Shown here: positions 1-7,494 of the stretch, in pieces
Position numbering within the stretch: position 1 is the first letter of the stretch
Layout of the letters: every line of letters begins with the position of its first letter
Notes under the pieces: generated by a model
Databases searched by the model: none
What the model was told of the DNA's origin: nothing
The model's input: the letters and a program-made list of their open reading frames with translations, nothing else
Program-made: the position numbers and the translations under genes
NCBI RefSeq assembly: GCF_000257665.1
Contig: NZ_AJKR01000004.1
Location: 1 to 64,000, forward strand
DNA length: 64,000 nt
Direction: 5' to 3'
Source: Candidatus Aquiluna sp. IMCC13023
Lineage (GTDB): Bacteria > Actinomycetota > Actinomycetes > Actinomycetales > Microbacteriaceae

Positions 1-1
1 T

Positions 2-241
2 GCTTCGGAGGCTGCGGATGCCGTAGCTGCTGAGGCTGCGCAAGTTCAGCAGGAGGCGGTGGCCGCTGAGGCGGAAGAGGTGAGAGTTTACGGCCCTAAG
101 TCCGTAATGACCTTCGCACCGACCCCTAATTTACTTGACATTGAAATAACTCCAGTTCTCAAGAATGTTGTGCTACAAATCGCTGTAGTGCCCAAAGGAC
201 CGATAGCGGGTGGGGATGCGTCGCGTGCGGCGCAGTACTAA
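2..241 (+). CDS. C-terminal part of an unrecognised Ala/Glu-rich protein (5' end outside window)
   Basis: The frame is open from the first bases of the window and ends in TAA at 239-241, so only about 79 residues of the C-terminus are seen. The first third is dominated by Ala, Glu, Val and Gln and looks like a flexible or helical low-complexity stretch. The rest is a more normal mix containing VRVYGPKSVMTF and ending in RAAQY. There is no C-terminal sorting signal (no LPXTG-like motif, hydrophobic segment and basic tail). It ends two bases before the GTG of the sortase-like gene, so the two are probably one transcription unit. I do not recognise the family. Confidence 0.6.
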   Translation, partial: ASEAADAVAAEAAQVQQEAVAAEAEEVRVYGPKSVMTFAPTPNLLDIEITPVLKNVVLQIAVVPKGPIAGGDASRAAQY

Positions 242-243
242 TA

Positions 244-873
244 GTGACGAATTTCACTCAGTATCGCCGGTCGGGACTCCTAAATAATTTCATTACAGGC
301 GCGAGATTGTGCTTTGGGTATGTAGGGCACGGTTTCATGGCAGCTGTGCTCGCACTGGTCATGATTTCAAGCACTGCACCTGCGAATGCAGATCAAGATC
401 ACGTAGCCGAACTTGAAATGCTCACTGTTTCAGTAAGCAGGGTTCAACTCTCGGGGGCACTTGTAAGCATCGGATTGGATGAATCCGGAACACTGGCACC
501 GCCAGTGGATCCGCATGTTGCCGGGTGGTATGTCGGCGGCTCAAAACCCAGCGGCGTGGGCAGAACAGTAATCGTCGGTGCCGTTGACTTCAAGGGCGAG
601 ACCGGTGTGTTTTGGGAGCTCAGGCAGGTAGTTGTCGGCGACCTGATTGTGATACGAAGTAAATCAGACTCAGTTCACTCGATTGCGAACTTTTTAGTCA
701 CAGAGGTGACGCTCTATCGAAAATCTGACTTTCCAACAGCACGCCTATATGCAAATCTTGCCTACGAGGGTGTTGCCCTGGTCACTGATGGTGGCCCCAA
801 TGCAAGTAAAACTGCCTACCTTGGAAACCTGGTGGTTTATGCCCAGCTGCAATCGCGAGTCCTGGTTTACTAA
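244..873 (+). CDS. Secreted sortase-fold protein (class E/F-like) lacking the catalytic His, Cys and Arg
   Basis: The 209-residue product has a hydrophobic export segment at about residues 27-49 ending in APANA, followed by a domain that follows the class E/F sortase pattern: VSRVQLSGALVSIGLDESG, then VAGWYVGGSKP, then VIVGAVDF, then VFWELRQVVVGDLIVI, then ALVTDGGP, then YLGNLVVYA. In active relatives these blocks read VGHVD, TCGG and YRDNVVV. Here the His is Ala113, the Cys is Asp182 and the Arg is Leu193, so a transpeptidase reaction is not expected. The frame is intact and the fold-defining residues are kept, which argues for a protein with another role, such as binding a peptide, rather than a decayed gene. 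The start is GTG at 244, two bases after the upstream stop; an ATG at 337, just before the hydrophobic segment, is an alternative. The family call is by motif pattern only. Confidence 0.75.
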   Translation: MTNFTQYRRSGLLNNFITGARLCFGYVGHGFMAAVLALVMISSTAPANADQDHVAELEMLTVSVSRVQLSGALVSIGLDESGTLAPPVDPHVAGWYVGGSKPSGVGRTVIVGAVDFKGETGVFWELRQVVVGDLIVIRSKSDSVHSIANFLVTEVTLYRKSDFPTARLYANLAYEGVALVTDGGPNASKTAYLGNLVVYAQLQSRVLVY

Positions 874-1112
874 CGCTTCACCGCATTAATTTTGCTGATC
901 AATCGCACCTTCGACATTTTTTGTCTCTAAGCCGGCTCCAGCATCCGCAATTGCATTTCGGGCAGCGGGGCAACCGCTTTCCGCCAACGGGAGTGCTGCG
1001 CCAACGGAAGACTCCAAGAGACCAGGAGGATTTAGAGGAATTACCCTCTGGCCGAATCAGCTAGTTACCAGAAGAACCACGGCAAGGCACGCACCCTAGT
1101 TAGAGTAGTGAA
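874..1112. other. Intergenic region without a clear gene
   Basis: These 239 bases carry no convincing coding frame. A small inverted repeat AGAGG (1034-1038) / CCTCT (1045-1049) with a six-base loop is visible, and the last bases hold the promoter of the next gene. No terminator with a T tract follows the sortase-like gene. Confidence 0.5.
1101..1106 (+). promoter_or_regulatory. -10 box (TAGAGT), leaderless promoter of yajQ
   Basis: TAGAGT ends six bases before the ATG at 1113, the spacing seen at many other genes in this window. Transcription would begin at or next to the start codon. Confidence 0.55.
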
Positions 1113-1601
1113 ATGACAGATTCCTCATTCGACGTAGTAAGCAAGGTTGATCAGCAGGAAGCTGACAACGCCCTAAATCAAGCAGCGAAGGAAGTCGAGC
1201 AGCGCTACGACTTTAAGAACACCGATGCCAGCGTTGCTTGGAGCGGAGAAATGATTTTGATCAAGGCTAACTCCGAAGAACGGGCCAAGGCGGTTCTAGA
1301 TGTTCTCCACACCAAACTTATAAAGCGCGGCATTTCGATGAAGGCACTTGACTCCGGTGAACCTTTCCCCTCCGGCAAGGAATACCGAATCGAGTCCACG
1401 CTCAAGGCCGGGATTGATCAAGAAAATGCCAAGAAGATGACGAAGCTAATTCGTGACGAAGGGCCTAAGAATGCCAAGGCTCAAATCCAAGGCGACGAGC
1501 TAAGGGTTAGCTCTAAATCTAGGGATGACCTGCAAGAAATAATTGCATTGCTACGAGGTGCGGACTTCCCACTTGATCTTCAGTTTGTAAATTACCGCTA
1601 G
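1113..1601 (+). CDS. yajQ: YajQ family nucleotide-binding protein
   Basis: The 162-residue product matches the YajQ/DUF520 family from end to end: it opens with [20 protein letters not shown], continues with VEQRYDFKN, and closes with the typical [11 protein letters not shown]. Members are small cytosolic proteins of two ferredoxin-like halves; some bind cyclic di-GMP, and a role in RNA or nucleotide binding has been proposed for others. Length is normal. The ATG is preceded by a -10 box at leaderless distance and no good Shine-Dalgarno. It converges on manA with an 11-base gap. The exact function in this organism cannot be read from the sequence. Confidence 0.93.
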   Translation: MTDSSFDVVSKVDQQEADNALNQAAKEVEQRYDFKNTDASVAWSGEMILIKANSEERAKAVLDVLHTKLIKRGISMKALDSGEPFPSGKEYRIESTLKAGIDQENAKKMTKLIRDEGPKNAKAQIQGDELRVSSKSRDDLQEIIALLRGADFPLDLQFVNYR

Positions 1602-1612
1602 AAAAACTTTAG

Positions 1613-2692
1613 CTAACCCATGGCAAGGTAGCCGGTTCCGCTTCCGGTAATCGAAAAGAAGTTAGCCGCACGCATAAACGCTGCTTCTCCAGGAGCCAGC
1701 TGGATCAACTCATCCAGCGAATTAGACAGCGTTATCTCACCGGCTACACAAACCAGAATTGCGGTGCCCTTGAGCGCCAAATCAACCAGCATGCAGTCAC
1801 TACTTGGCGTGACTCGATAAAAACTAAAGTCCTCAACTGGGACCGGATACTCCTGTAGACCCTGTGACAGCATCTTGGTTTGAACCAGCGGATCCAGGAG
1901 CGGCTCGAAGGTCACCAGCTGCATGAGCTCATCAAGATCAACTGGCTTCTTGGTTAGCCCTCCACGCAGCACATTGTCACTGGCTGCCATGACTTCTACC
2001 CCGAGGCCGGATAAGTAACTGTGGATGTTGCCAGCTGGTAAAAATAGCGCCTGACCCGGCTGCAAGGTGACCTGATTCATCAAAACCGAAACCAAGAGCC
2101 CATTGTCATTTGGGAACACCAAATCAAGTTCAGCAATCAGCTGAGCCCGGTCTTGGCCCAATACATCTTTCGAGGAAGCAAGTTGGTTGACTGCAGTCTG
2201 GCTTGCATCAAAAGCCCACTGAGTAGCGCCCTTGAGTCCCCCGTTATTAAATGCCTGAAGCCAACCCGAAAAAATCTCGTTGTCGTCTGCTAGGGAGGAA
2301 ATGTCCTTTGCAACTTCCAAGAGGGGCCTAAAGCCACAAAGTGCCTTGAACTCTGAAACCGCGACGATTAGTTCAGGCTTATGGTTACCGTCCTGGTAAC
2401 CGGGAGTGCCAGCCGCGAATTGTTCCATGGCTCTTTGTTTTGAAGGATGAGCCTGGATCGACAGCGGCTTGGCCGCTGCCAGGAGCTTGACCAAGTATGG
2501 AAGCTCTCCGATTCTCTCAAGCAAGTTGCCCCCAATGTGATCATCAACTTCCGAAGGGTCTAAGCGATGAGAGCCGAACCAAATCTCTGCTTGCGGCTGA
2601 CCGTTTGAGTCGATTCGCTTGAGGGCTGGAATCAGTTCGAGTGAGCCCCAGGCATAGGCTTTAGGTTCATTGGTCAACCGAAAGATAGTCAC
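1613..2692 (-). CDS. manA: Mannose-6-phosphate isomerase, class I
   Basis: This cytosolic zinc enzyme interconverts mannose 6-phosphate and fructose 6-phosphate, feeding GDP-mannose synthesis or mannose use. The 359-residue product shows the class I signatures: KAYAWGS near the N-terminus, the metal-binding QAHPSK (about 80-85) and HKPEL (about 104-108), and PAGNIHSYLSG with the following ASDNVLRGGLT in the cupin part. The start is GTG at 2692, six bases after a TAGGCT box that overlaps the stop codon of the upstream MFS gene, so manA probably has its own leaderless promoter in addition to any read-through. Confidence 0.95.
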   Translation of the reverse strand: MTIFRLTNEPKAYAWGSLELIPALKRIDSNGQPQAEIWFGSHRLDPSEVDDHIGGNLLERIGELPYLVKLLAAAKPLSIQAHPSKQRAMEQFAAGTPGYQDGNHKPELIVAVSEFKALCGFRPLLEVAKDISSLADDNEIFSGWLQAFNNGGLKGATQWAFDASQTAVNQLASSKDVLGQDRAQLIAELDLVFPNDNGLLVSVLMNQVTLQPGQALFLPAGNIHSYLSGLGVEVMAASDNVLRGGLTKKPVDLDELMQLVTFEPLLDPLVQTKMLSQGLQEYPVPVEDFSFYRVTPSSDCMLVDLALKGTAILVCVAGEITLSNSLDELIQLAPGEAAFMRAANFFSITGSGTGYLAMG

Positions 2693-2698
2693 GTTCCC

Positions 2699-2704
2699 AG
2701 CCTA
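2699..2704 (-). promoter_or_regulatory. -10 box (TAGGCT on minus strand), promoter of manA
   Basis: TAGGCT on the minus strand ends six bases before the GTG of manA. Its last bases overlap the TAG stop codon of the upstream transporter gene. Confidence 0.5.
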
Positions 2705-3973
2705 CCTAGCGCCATCTTCGGTAACGATAATTGAGATCGGACCAGTGGCAGGGTAGGCAGCATCAAGCTCGCTACGGCGAGCCCGTTTCACAACGCTCGC
2801 CGCAATAAAGCCGGAACCGACCGCCATAACAATCGGGAAGAAGAGTGCCAAGGACAACCCAATGCCCTCCGACAGCGCTCCCATAACTGTTTTGGCTACG
2901 ATTGAGATCACTGCATTGAAAAGGCTTAGGCTGCTAACTGCCCAAGCGGTCGACACTCCGGGGATGTGGCCGGCAGCTGAATAAAAGGCGGGCGAAACTG
3001 GAGCAATCCCCAGGCCGGCCAATCCCCAAAAAATCCCAGTGACTATCAAACCAATTCCGGGATTGAACGCCGCCAACTGACCTGCTGTCAGTGCAGAAAT
3101 TGAAAGAGTAATGGCTGCCAAGAAGGCACCGCGGGAGGCCATGGTGTGAGGATGCCAAACTCTTGCCAAGCGAGTCATCGACAAACGCCCGATGATCATG
3201 CCGGTCATGAAGGCTGCGAATGGGATGGAACGAAGTGCCACGTCTGCATTCAAGACATCTTTTGCAAACACTGCCGCCCAGTCGATAATCGCTACCTCTG
3301 GATAGATGCCGAAAAACAGACCGACTGCTAGTAAGCGAAGCTCGGCCGGCATTTGATATATCCTGCGCTTGACAGTGTTGGCCTTTTCCTCAAGGTGCCC
3401 GTCCTCAGTTGGAGACAGCAGCCAACGAAGATTGAATTCAAAAATTATGAGGGTCGCCACTCCAACAATCAGCAGGTAGATTTCGAGGCTGAGATAAACA
3501 GTTCCAAGACCGCCGCTTATAGCAGCTGCGACCGCGCCCAGACTCCAGCCGGCGTGCATTCTGCCCATGACGTTGATGCTGATTTGCTTTTGCAGCATGA
3601 CCGCAGCGGCATTTACGCTTACGCCCATCAGCGAAATGAAAAAGCCAAAGCTGGCGTTCAGGAAAAACCAAACTAGCGGGTCGCTGCTAAAACCGAGAGT
3701 GACCAGAAAAACCACCGCTCCGTAGTTTGAAAATCTGATAATCGCCCTAGAGCCATATCTCATAATCAATCTCGACGCGAACAAAAGTGGTGTGATTGAA
3801 CCGATGAGACCGAAGCCAATTATGGTTCCCCAGGTGGCGAAGGAGACATCCAGCCGAGCAATGTATTCCGGCACCCAAGCCACAGACGAAAGAGCTGCGT
3901 GAGCCATGGCGACGAAGGTTGCCAAGGTGGCGATCTGCGCTTTTCGCAGTCTGGCACCTGGCAGACGTATCAC
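2702..3973 (-). CDS. MFS transporter
   Basis: The 423-residue product is a polytopic membrane protein with about 12 hydrophobic segments, an opening hydrophobic helix at about residues 12-35, and loop residues of major facilitator type (FASRLIMRYGSR after helix 2, GRMHAGWSLG in the middle). It resembles the subgroup of MFS proteins often annotated as fucose or sugar permease-like, but the substrate cannot be told. GTG start at 3973 preceded by AAAGGA. Five bases separate it from fprA upstream, so both are probably co-transcribed, with no obvious functional link. Confidence 0.88.
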   Translation of the reverse strand: MIRLPGARLRKAQIATLATFVAMAHAALSSVAWVPEYIARLDVSFATWGTIIGFGLIGSITPLLFASRLIMRYGSRAIIRFSNYGAVVFLVTLGFSSDPLVWFFLNASFGFFISLMGVSVNAAAVMLQKQISINVMGRMHAGWSLGAVAAAISGGLGTVYLSLEIYLLIVGVATLIIFEFNLRWLLSPTEDGHLEEKANTVKRRIYQMPAELRLLAVGLFFGIYPEVAIIDWAAVFAKDVLNADVALRSIPFAAFMTGMIIGRLSMTRLARVWHPHTMASRGAFLAAITLSISALTAGQLAAFNPGIGLIVTGIFWGLAGLGIAPVSPAFYSAAGHIPGVSTAWAVSSLSLFNAVISIVAKTVMGALSEGIGLSLALFFPIVMAVGSGFIAASVVKRARRSELDAAYPATGPISIIVTEDGAR

Positions 3974-3977
3974 TTAG

Positions 3978-5327
3978 TTATCCTTTGGAGATTTTGAGTA
4001 TCTCTTCGCGGTCGAAGAGCTTCATTCTCTCGCGTCCGAGTGCTTCCCCGATAGCTTTTTCCTTGGAATTAATCTTCAGCCACTTGGCCCAGTCCATAAA
4101 GTCGATATTTCGGCTCTCTAAGGTTTTAATAATCTGGTCCTCGCCAGCAAGCTCAGGTTGCCACCATCGATCCTGATCTTGAAGGACGTTCCCAATAGTC
4201 TCGATGGCGTCAGCCTTGGTGTGGCCAATGAGGCCTACTGGTCCGCGCTTTATCCATCCGGTGCAGTAAACACCCTGCAGGTTCTTGCCATCCTCGCCAA
4301 TTACTCGACCGGCTTGGTTTGGAATCACCCCGGATTTGGCATCAAATGGAATCTTGTCAACGGGAGAGCCAAAGTAGCCAACCGCTCGATAAATGGCTTG
4401 GATTGGAAAGCTTGTCGTCTCTCCGGTTGCAACCACGCCACCCGAACCGTCGAGTTTGGTTTTTTCAATGGTCAGTCCCGCAACTTTGCCATCTTGACCA
4501 ATAACCTCAACGGGACTTGCAAAAAAGTGCAGGTGGAGCCTTCGATCCTGAGGCTCCTGCGGGTTTGCGCGCAACTGCTCAAGGGTTTTTACCATCACTC
4601 GAATCTGGTTGTTGCTATCAATGGCATCTTGAGAACCCTGGTCATACTGAAAATCTTCGTCATAGACGATTGACTGGACACCTTCAATGTGGAGAGCTTC
4701 GCGCAACTCCAAAGGAGAAAACTTAACCTGGGCTGGACCGCGTCGACCAAAGACGTGCACATCGGTCACTGGCGAGTCTCTAAGGCCGTGGTAGACGTGA
4801 TCTGGAATGTCTGTGACCAGAAGATCATCTGGGCGCTTAGCCAGCATGCGAGCCACGTCAAGCGCAACGTTTCCATTGCCAATCACCGCTACCTCTTTGG
4901 CGTTGAGCGGCCAAGTTCTAGCGACATCCGGATGAGCGTCATACCAATTGACAAAGTCTGCTGCTCCGTAGGAGCCATCAAGGTCAATCCCGGGTATAGC
5001 TAGCGGCGCATCCTTGATGGCACCGGTTGCAAATATGACCGCGTTGTAATGCCTTTTTAGATCTTCTAGGTCTAGATCTTGGCCGTAACGGACGTTACCA
5101 AAAAACCGAATGTCTCCTCGGTCAAGAACCTCGTGGAGAGCGTTGATGATGCCCTTGATTCTCGGGTGATCTGGAGCAACTCCGTAGCGAACAAGGCCGT
5201 AGGGAGCCGGAAGGTGATCGAATAAGTCAATCGATACTTCAAAGTCACGCTCTGCCTTCAAGATCAGGTCCGCCGCATAAATACCGGCGGGACCTGCGCC
5301 AATGATTGCGAGCCTTAGCTTTGACAT
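3978..5327 (-). CDS. fprA: Ferredoxin-NADP+ reductase, adrenodoxin-reductase type
   Basis: This cytosolic FAD enzyme moves electrons between NADPH and ferredoxin. The 449-residue product has the N-terminal FAD Rossmann motif IGAGPAGIYAAD (about 8-19), the family block APYGLVRYGVAPDHP, the NADP-binding VIGNGNVALDVARML (about 148-162) and the C-terminal GWIKRGPVGLIGHTK. This matches the mycobacterial FprA/adrenodoxin reductase class in length and order. The ATG at 5327 is preceded by AAAAGGA, which itself lies at the end of a 14-bp tandem repeat. Confidence 0.95.
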   Translation of the reverse strand: MSKLRLAIIGAGPAGIYAADLILKAERDFEVSIDLFDHLPAPYGLVRYGVAPDHPRIKGIINALHEVLDRGDIRFFGNVRYGQDLDLEDLKRHYNAVIFATGAIKDAPLAIPGIDLDGSYGAADFVNWYDAHPDVARTWPLNAKEVAVIGNGNVALDVARMLAKRPDDLLVTDIPDHVYHGLRDSPVTDVHVFGRRGPAQVKFSPLELREALHIEGVQSIVYDEDFQYDQGSQDAIDSNNQIRVMVKTLEQLRANPQEPQDRRLHLHFFASPVEVIGQDGKVAGLTIEKTKLDGSGGVVATGETTSFPIQAIYRAVGYFGSPVDKIPFDAKSGVIPNQAGRVIGEDGKNLQGVYCTGWIKRGPVGLIGHTKADAIETIGNVLQDQDRWWQPELAGEDQIIKTLESRNIDFMDWAKWLKINSKEKAIGEALGRERMKLFDREEILKISKG

Positions 5328-5340
5328 TAGTTACTTTTCC

Positions 5341-5374
5341 TTTTCTGAGCTGTATTTTCTAAGCTGTATTTTCT
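5341..5374. repeat. 14-bp tandem repeat upstream of fprA
   Basis: Two near-identical 14-base units (5347-5360 and 5361-5374, sharing 12 contiguous identical bases plus one further match) and six bases of a third (5341-5346) fill most of the 52-base gap between the polyprenyl synthase gene and fprA. On the minus strand, which fprA uses, each unit reads AGAAAATACAGCT plus one base. The repeat runs into the ribosome binding site of fprA. It could be a regulator site or a replication slippage product. Confidence 0.7.
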
Positions 5375-5379
5375 GTAAC

Positions 5380-6378
5380 TTAACCCTTGCGCTCAACAAC
5401 CGCCAGGGCAAACGCCTCGAGTGCTGTTCGAACCTTGCCCTTTGGAAGCGGTGCGATAGCGGCTATCGCCGCTTCCGCCCAACGCCTAGTTTCTAGTTTG
5501 GATTCTTCCATGACCGGGTGCGCTCGTAATCTCTCAAGAACCTCTGGAAGCGAAGCTACATCTAGTCCCGATGAAATATCCGCAAGCAACTTGACTGATT
5601 TGCTGTCATCGTGCTTGGCAAGTAGCAACACCGGAAGCGTTGGGACTCCGGCTAGCAGGTCAGTCCCAGAAACTTTGCCGCTTTGTGACTTGGTGGATTC
5701 AATGTCGATGATGTCATCGATTAGCTGGAAGGCAACACCGATGCTCTGCCCAAATTCCTCAAGTGGCTTTTGAAAAGACGAGTCGGCCCCAGAAAGCATG
5801 GCTCCGAGCTGAGCTGCCAGAGCGATCAGCGATCCAGTCTTATCTCTCAACACCTGAATGTAGTGATCGACCGGGTCTTCTTGATCAATTGGCCCGATAG
5901 TTTCGTGCAGCTGACCCAAAACCAGTTGCTCAAAAATCTTTGCCTGCAATTGCAGCGCCTCTTGGCCCAGGCCAGAAACCAGGTTCGATGCCCGGGCAAA
6001 TAACAAATCGCCGGTCAAAATAGCAATGTTATTGCCCCAAACAATGTGGGCGGTGTCGACGCCTCTTCTTGTGGAGGCCTGATCCATTACGTCGTCGTGA
6101 TACAGGGTTGCTAAATGAGTAATCTCCATGACCACTGCAGCATCTAGGACATCTTCACCGCCAGGGGTTCCAAGGTGCGAGGTTAGAAGCGTCAATACTG
6201 GACGCATCCTTTTGCCACCCGCTCTTGCCAAGTGACTAGTCATCGAATCGACCATTACTTCTGCGTGAGCAGTGGCCTCGATGATTCGTTCCTCCACCTT
6301 TGATAGGTCTGATTCGAGGCTAGAAAGCAGCGCTTTGTCAGTTACCAACCTAAGTTGGCTGGGCAGTGCGATTTTCAT
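5380..6378 (-). CDS. Polyprenyl diphosphate synthase (menaquinone side chain)
   Basis: This trans-prenyltransferase condenses isopentenyl diphosphate onto an allylic primer to build the long chain that MenA attaches to the naphthoquinone ring. The 332-residue product has both aspartate-rich motifs, HDDVMD (DD at about 95-96) and LIDDIIDIE, as well as GGKRMRP and LTGDLLFARA. Chain length cannot be predicted safely. The ATG at 6378 (start MKIALPSQ) is chosen because it overlaps the menG stop as ATGA and is preceded by AAGGGAG; a longer frame to 6432 would overlap menG by 58 bases. It follows menG directly, which supports the quinone role. Confidence 0.92.
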   Translation of the reverse strand: MKIALPSQLRLVTDKALLSSLESDLSKVEERIIEATAHAEVMVDSMTSHLARAGGKRMRPVLTLLTSHLGTPGGEDVLDAAVVMEITHLATLYHDDVMDQASTRRGVDTAHIVWGNNIAILTGDLLFARASNLVSGLGQEALQLQAKIFEQLVLGQLHETIGPIDQEDPVDHYIQVLRDKTGSLIALAAQLGAMLSGADSSFQKPLEEFGQSIGVAFQLIDDIIDIESTKSQSGKVSGTDLLAGVPTLPVLLLAKHDDSKSVKLLADISSGLDVASLPEVLERLRAHPVMEESKLETRRWAEAAIAAIAPLPKGKVRTALEAFALAVVERKG

Positions 6379-7067
6379 TTCTCCCTTATGGCCGAATGAA
6401 TAGCAACCACACCGAAACTCAAGTTCTTCCATTGAGTTTTAGAGAAGCCAGCTTTAGCAATGTCCTTGGCTAGTTCAGCCTGCTTTGGCCACGCAACAAT
6501 TGACTCGGAAAGATAGCTGTAGGCATCTGGGGTTTTGCTAGCCAGTCGGCTAACAAGCGGCAATATGAGGGTTAGGTAAGCGCGGTAGAACAAGCCCAAC
6601 AACCCCGGCACGTGCGAGAACTCGCAAATCACCAATCGACCGCCCGGCTTCAGAACCCTCAAGAACTCGCCAAGAGCTTTGTCTCGGTCTTGCACGTTTC
6701 GCAACCCGAAGGACATTGTGACAACGTCAAATTCGTTGTTCTTGAAGGGCAATTTCATTGCGTCTGCGAAGACGAACTCAAGCTCCGGATAGCGCTTTTT
6801 TCCCTCGGCAAGCATGCCCTTAGAAAAATCAGCTGCTACAACTTCAACCCCCGGCAGCTTTAGTGCCATGGAGCTGGTTCCGGTCCCGGCTGCGATATCA
6901 AGGATTTTTTCGCCCGCTTGCGGGTCAACTTTTTCGGTTAATTTCTTGCGCCAGCGCTTGGCCTGGCCGAAGGACAAAAGATCATTGGTTTTGTCGTAGG
7001 CATGGGCAACATCGTCGAACATCTTTGAAACTTGCTCGGGTGATTTAGAAAGGTCGGCTTTAGACAC
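6375..7067 (-). CDS. menG: Demethylmenaquinone methyltransferase
   Basis: MenG (UbiE family) methylates demethylmenaquinone with S-adenosylmethionine in the last step of menaquinone synthesis. The 230-residue product carries KMFDDVAHAYDKTND near the start, the SAM-binding motif ILDIAAGTGTS (about 57-67), the family block FGLRNVQDRDKAL, and PGGRLVICEFS. The start is GTG at 7067, six bases after a TAGACT box, with the polyprenyl synthase gene overlapping its 3' end. Confidence 0.95.
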   Translation of the reverse strand: MSKADLSKSPEQVSKMFDDVAHAYDKTNDLLSFGQAKRWRKKLTEKVDPQAGEKILDIAAGTGTSSMALKLPGVEVVAADFSKGMLAEGKKRYPELEFVFADAMKLPFKNNEFDVVTMSFGLRNVQDRDKALGEFLRVLKPGGRLVICEFSHVPGLLGLFYRAYLTLILPLVSRLASKTPDAYSYLSESIVAWPKQAELAKDIAKAGFSKTQWKNLSFGVVAIHSAIREK

Positions 7068-7073
7068 GTCCTT

Positions 7074-7079
7074 AGTCTA
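7074..7079 (-). promoter_or_regulatory. -10 box (TAGACT on minus strand), promoter of menG
   Basis: TAGACT on the minus strand ends six bases before the GTG of menG and overlaps the TAG stop of the upstream small gene. Confidence 0.55.
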
Positions 7080-7394
7080 ATCGCGAGTGTTGGGGTTACT
7101 TTGACTCACGAGGGTATAGACCACGAGTGATACGGTCCCAAGCATCAACGAAACCATCAGCGGCGTTGTCGCAGAAACATACTTGTCCGCAGGGGTCAGA
7201 GTTGTGATTTCAACCTGGCTGAAATCCACCGGTTGGCTATCAAAGGTCCCGACCTGGGTATCAACCATGGCAGGCGGTATTACCTGTTCAACATGGGAAT
7301 CGGTTTCCAGCTCCAAGTCGTCGCCTTCGGCTGAGAAGCCGACTGCAGCAAAGGGCATCGCCAGCAGCGAAACCGCGACCACTCTTATCAACAC
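7077..7394 (-). CDS. Small exported or membrane protein of unknown function
   Basis: The 105-residue product from GTG at 7394 has an N-terminal hydrophobic segment (LIRVVAVSLLAMPFAAVGFSA), an acidic middle of about 50 residues, and a C-terminal membrane helix (about residues 75-98) followed by a short polar tail. The start is taken at GTG 7394 because an AGGTGATG ribosome-binding sequence precedes it and because upstream extension would run into the menF promoter. It sits between menF (divergent) and menG. I do not recognise the family; a type I membrane protein with an extracytoplasmic acidic stretch fits. Confidence 0.6.
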   Translation of the reverse strand: MLIRVVAVSLLAMPFAAVGFSAEGDDLELETDSHVEQVIPPAMVDTQVGTFDSQPVDFSQVEITTLTPADKYVSATTPLMVSLMLGTVSLVVYTLVSQSNPNTRD

Positions 7395-7494
7395 TTCATC
7401 ACCTGACCTAAACTGAACATTAAGACTAAAGAGGAAATCTATTTCTCGCATTACCGGTTCGCATAATCTCAGTGAACTGTGAGCAAAGGGAACC

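Noticed and set aside
886-1050. Open minus-strand frame between the sortase-like gene and yajQ
   Set aside because: About 50 codons are open, but there is no ATG or GTG start, only a TTG inside it, no ribosome binding site and a stop just upstream. It is treated as non-coding.
4158-4673. 171-codon plus-strand frame within fprA
   Set aside because: It lies wholly inside the well-supported ferredoxin-NADP reductase gene on the other strand and has no recognisable protein features.
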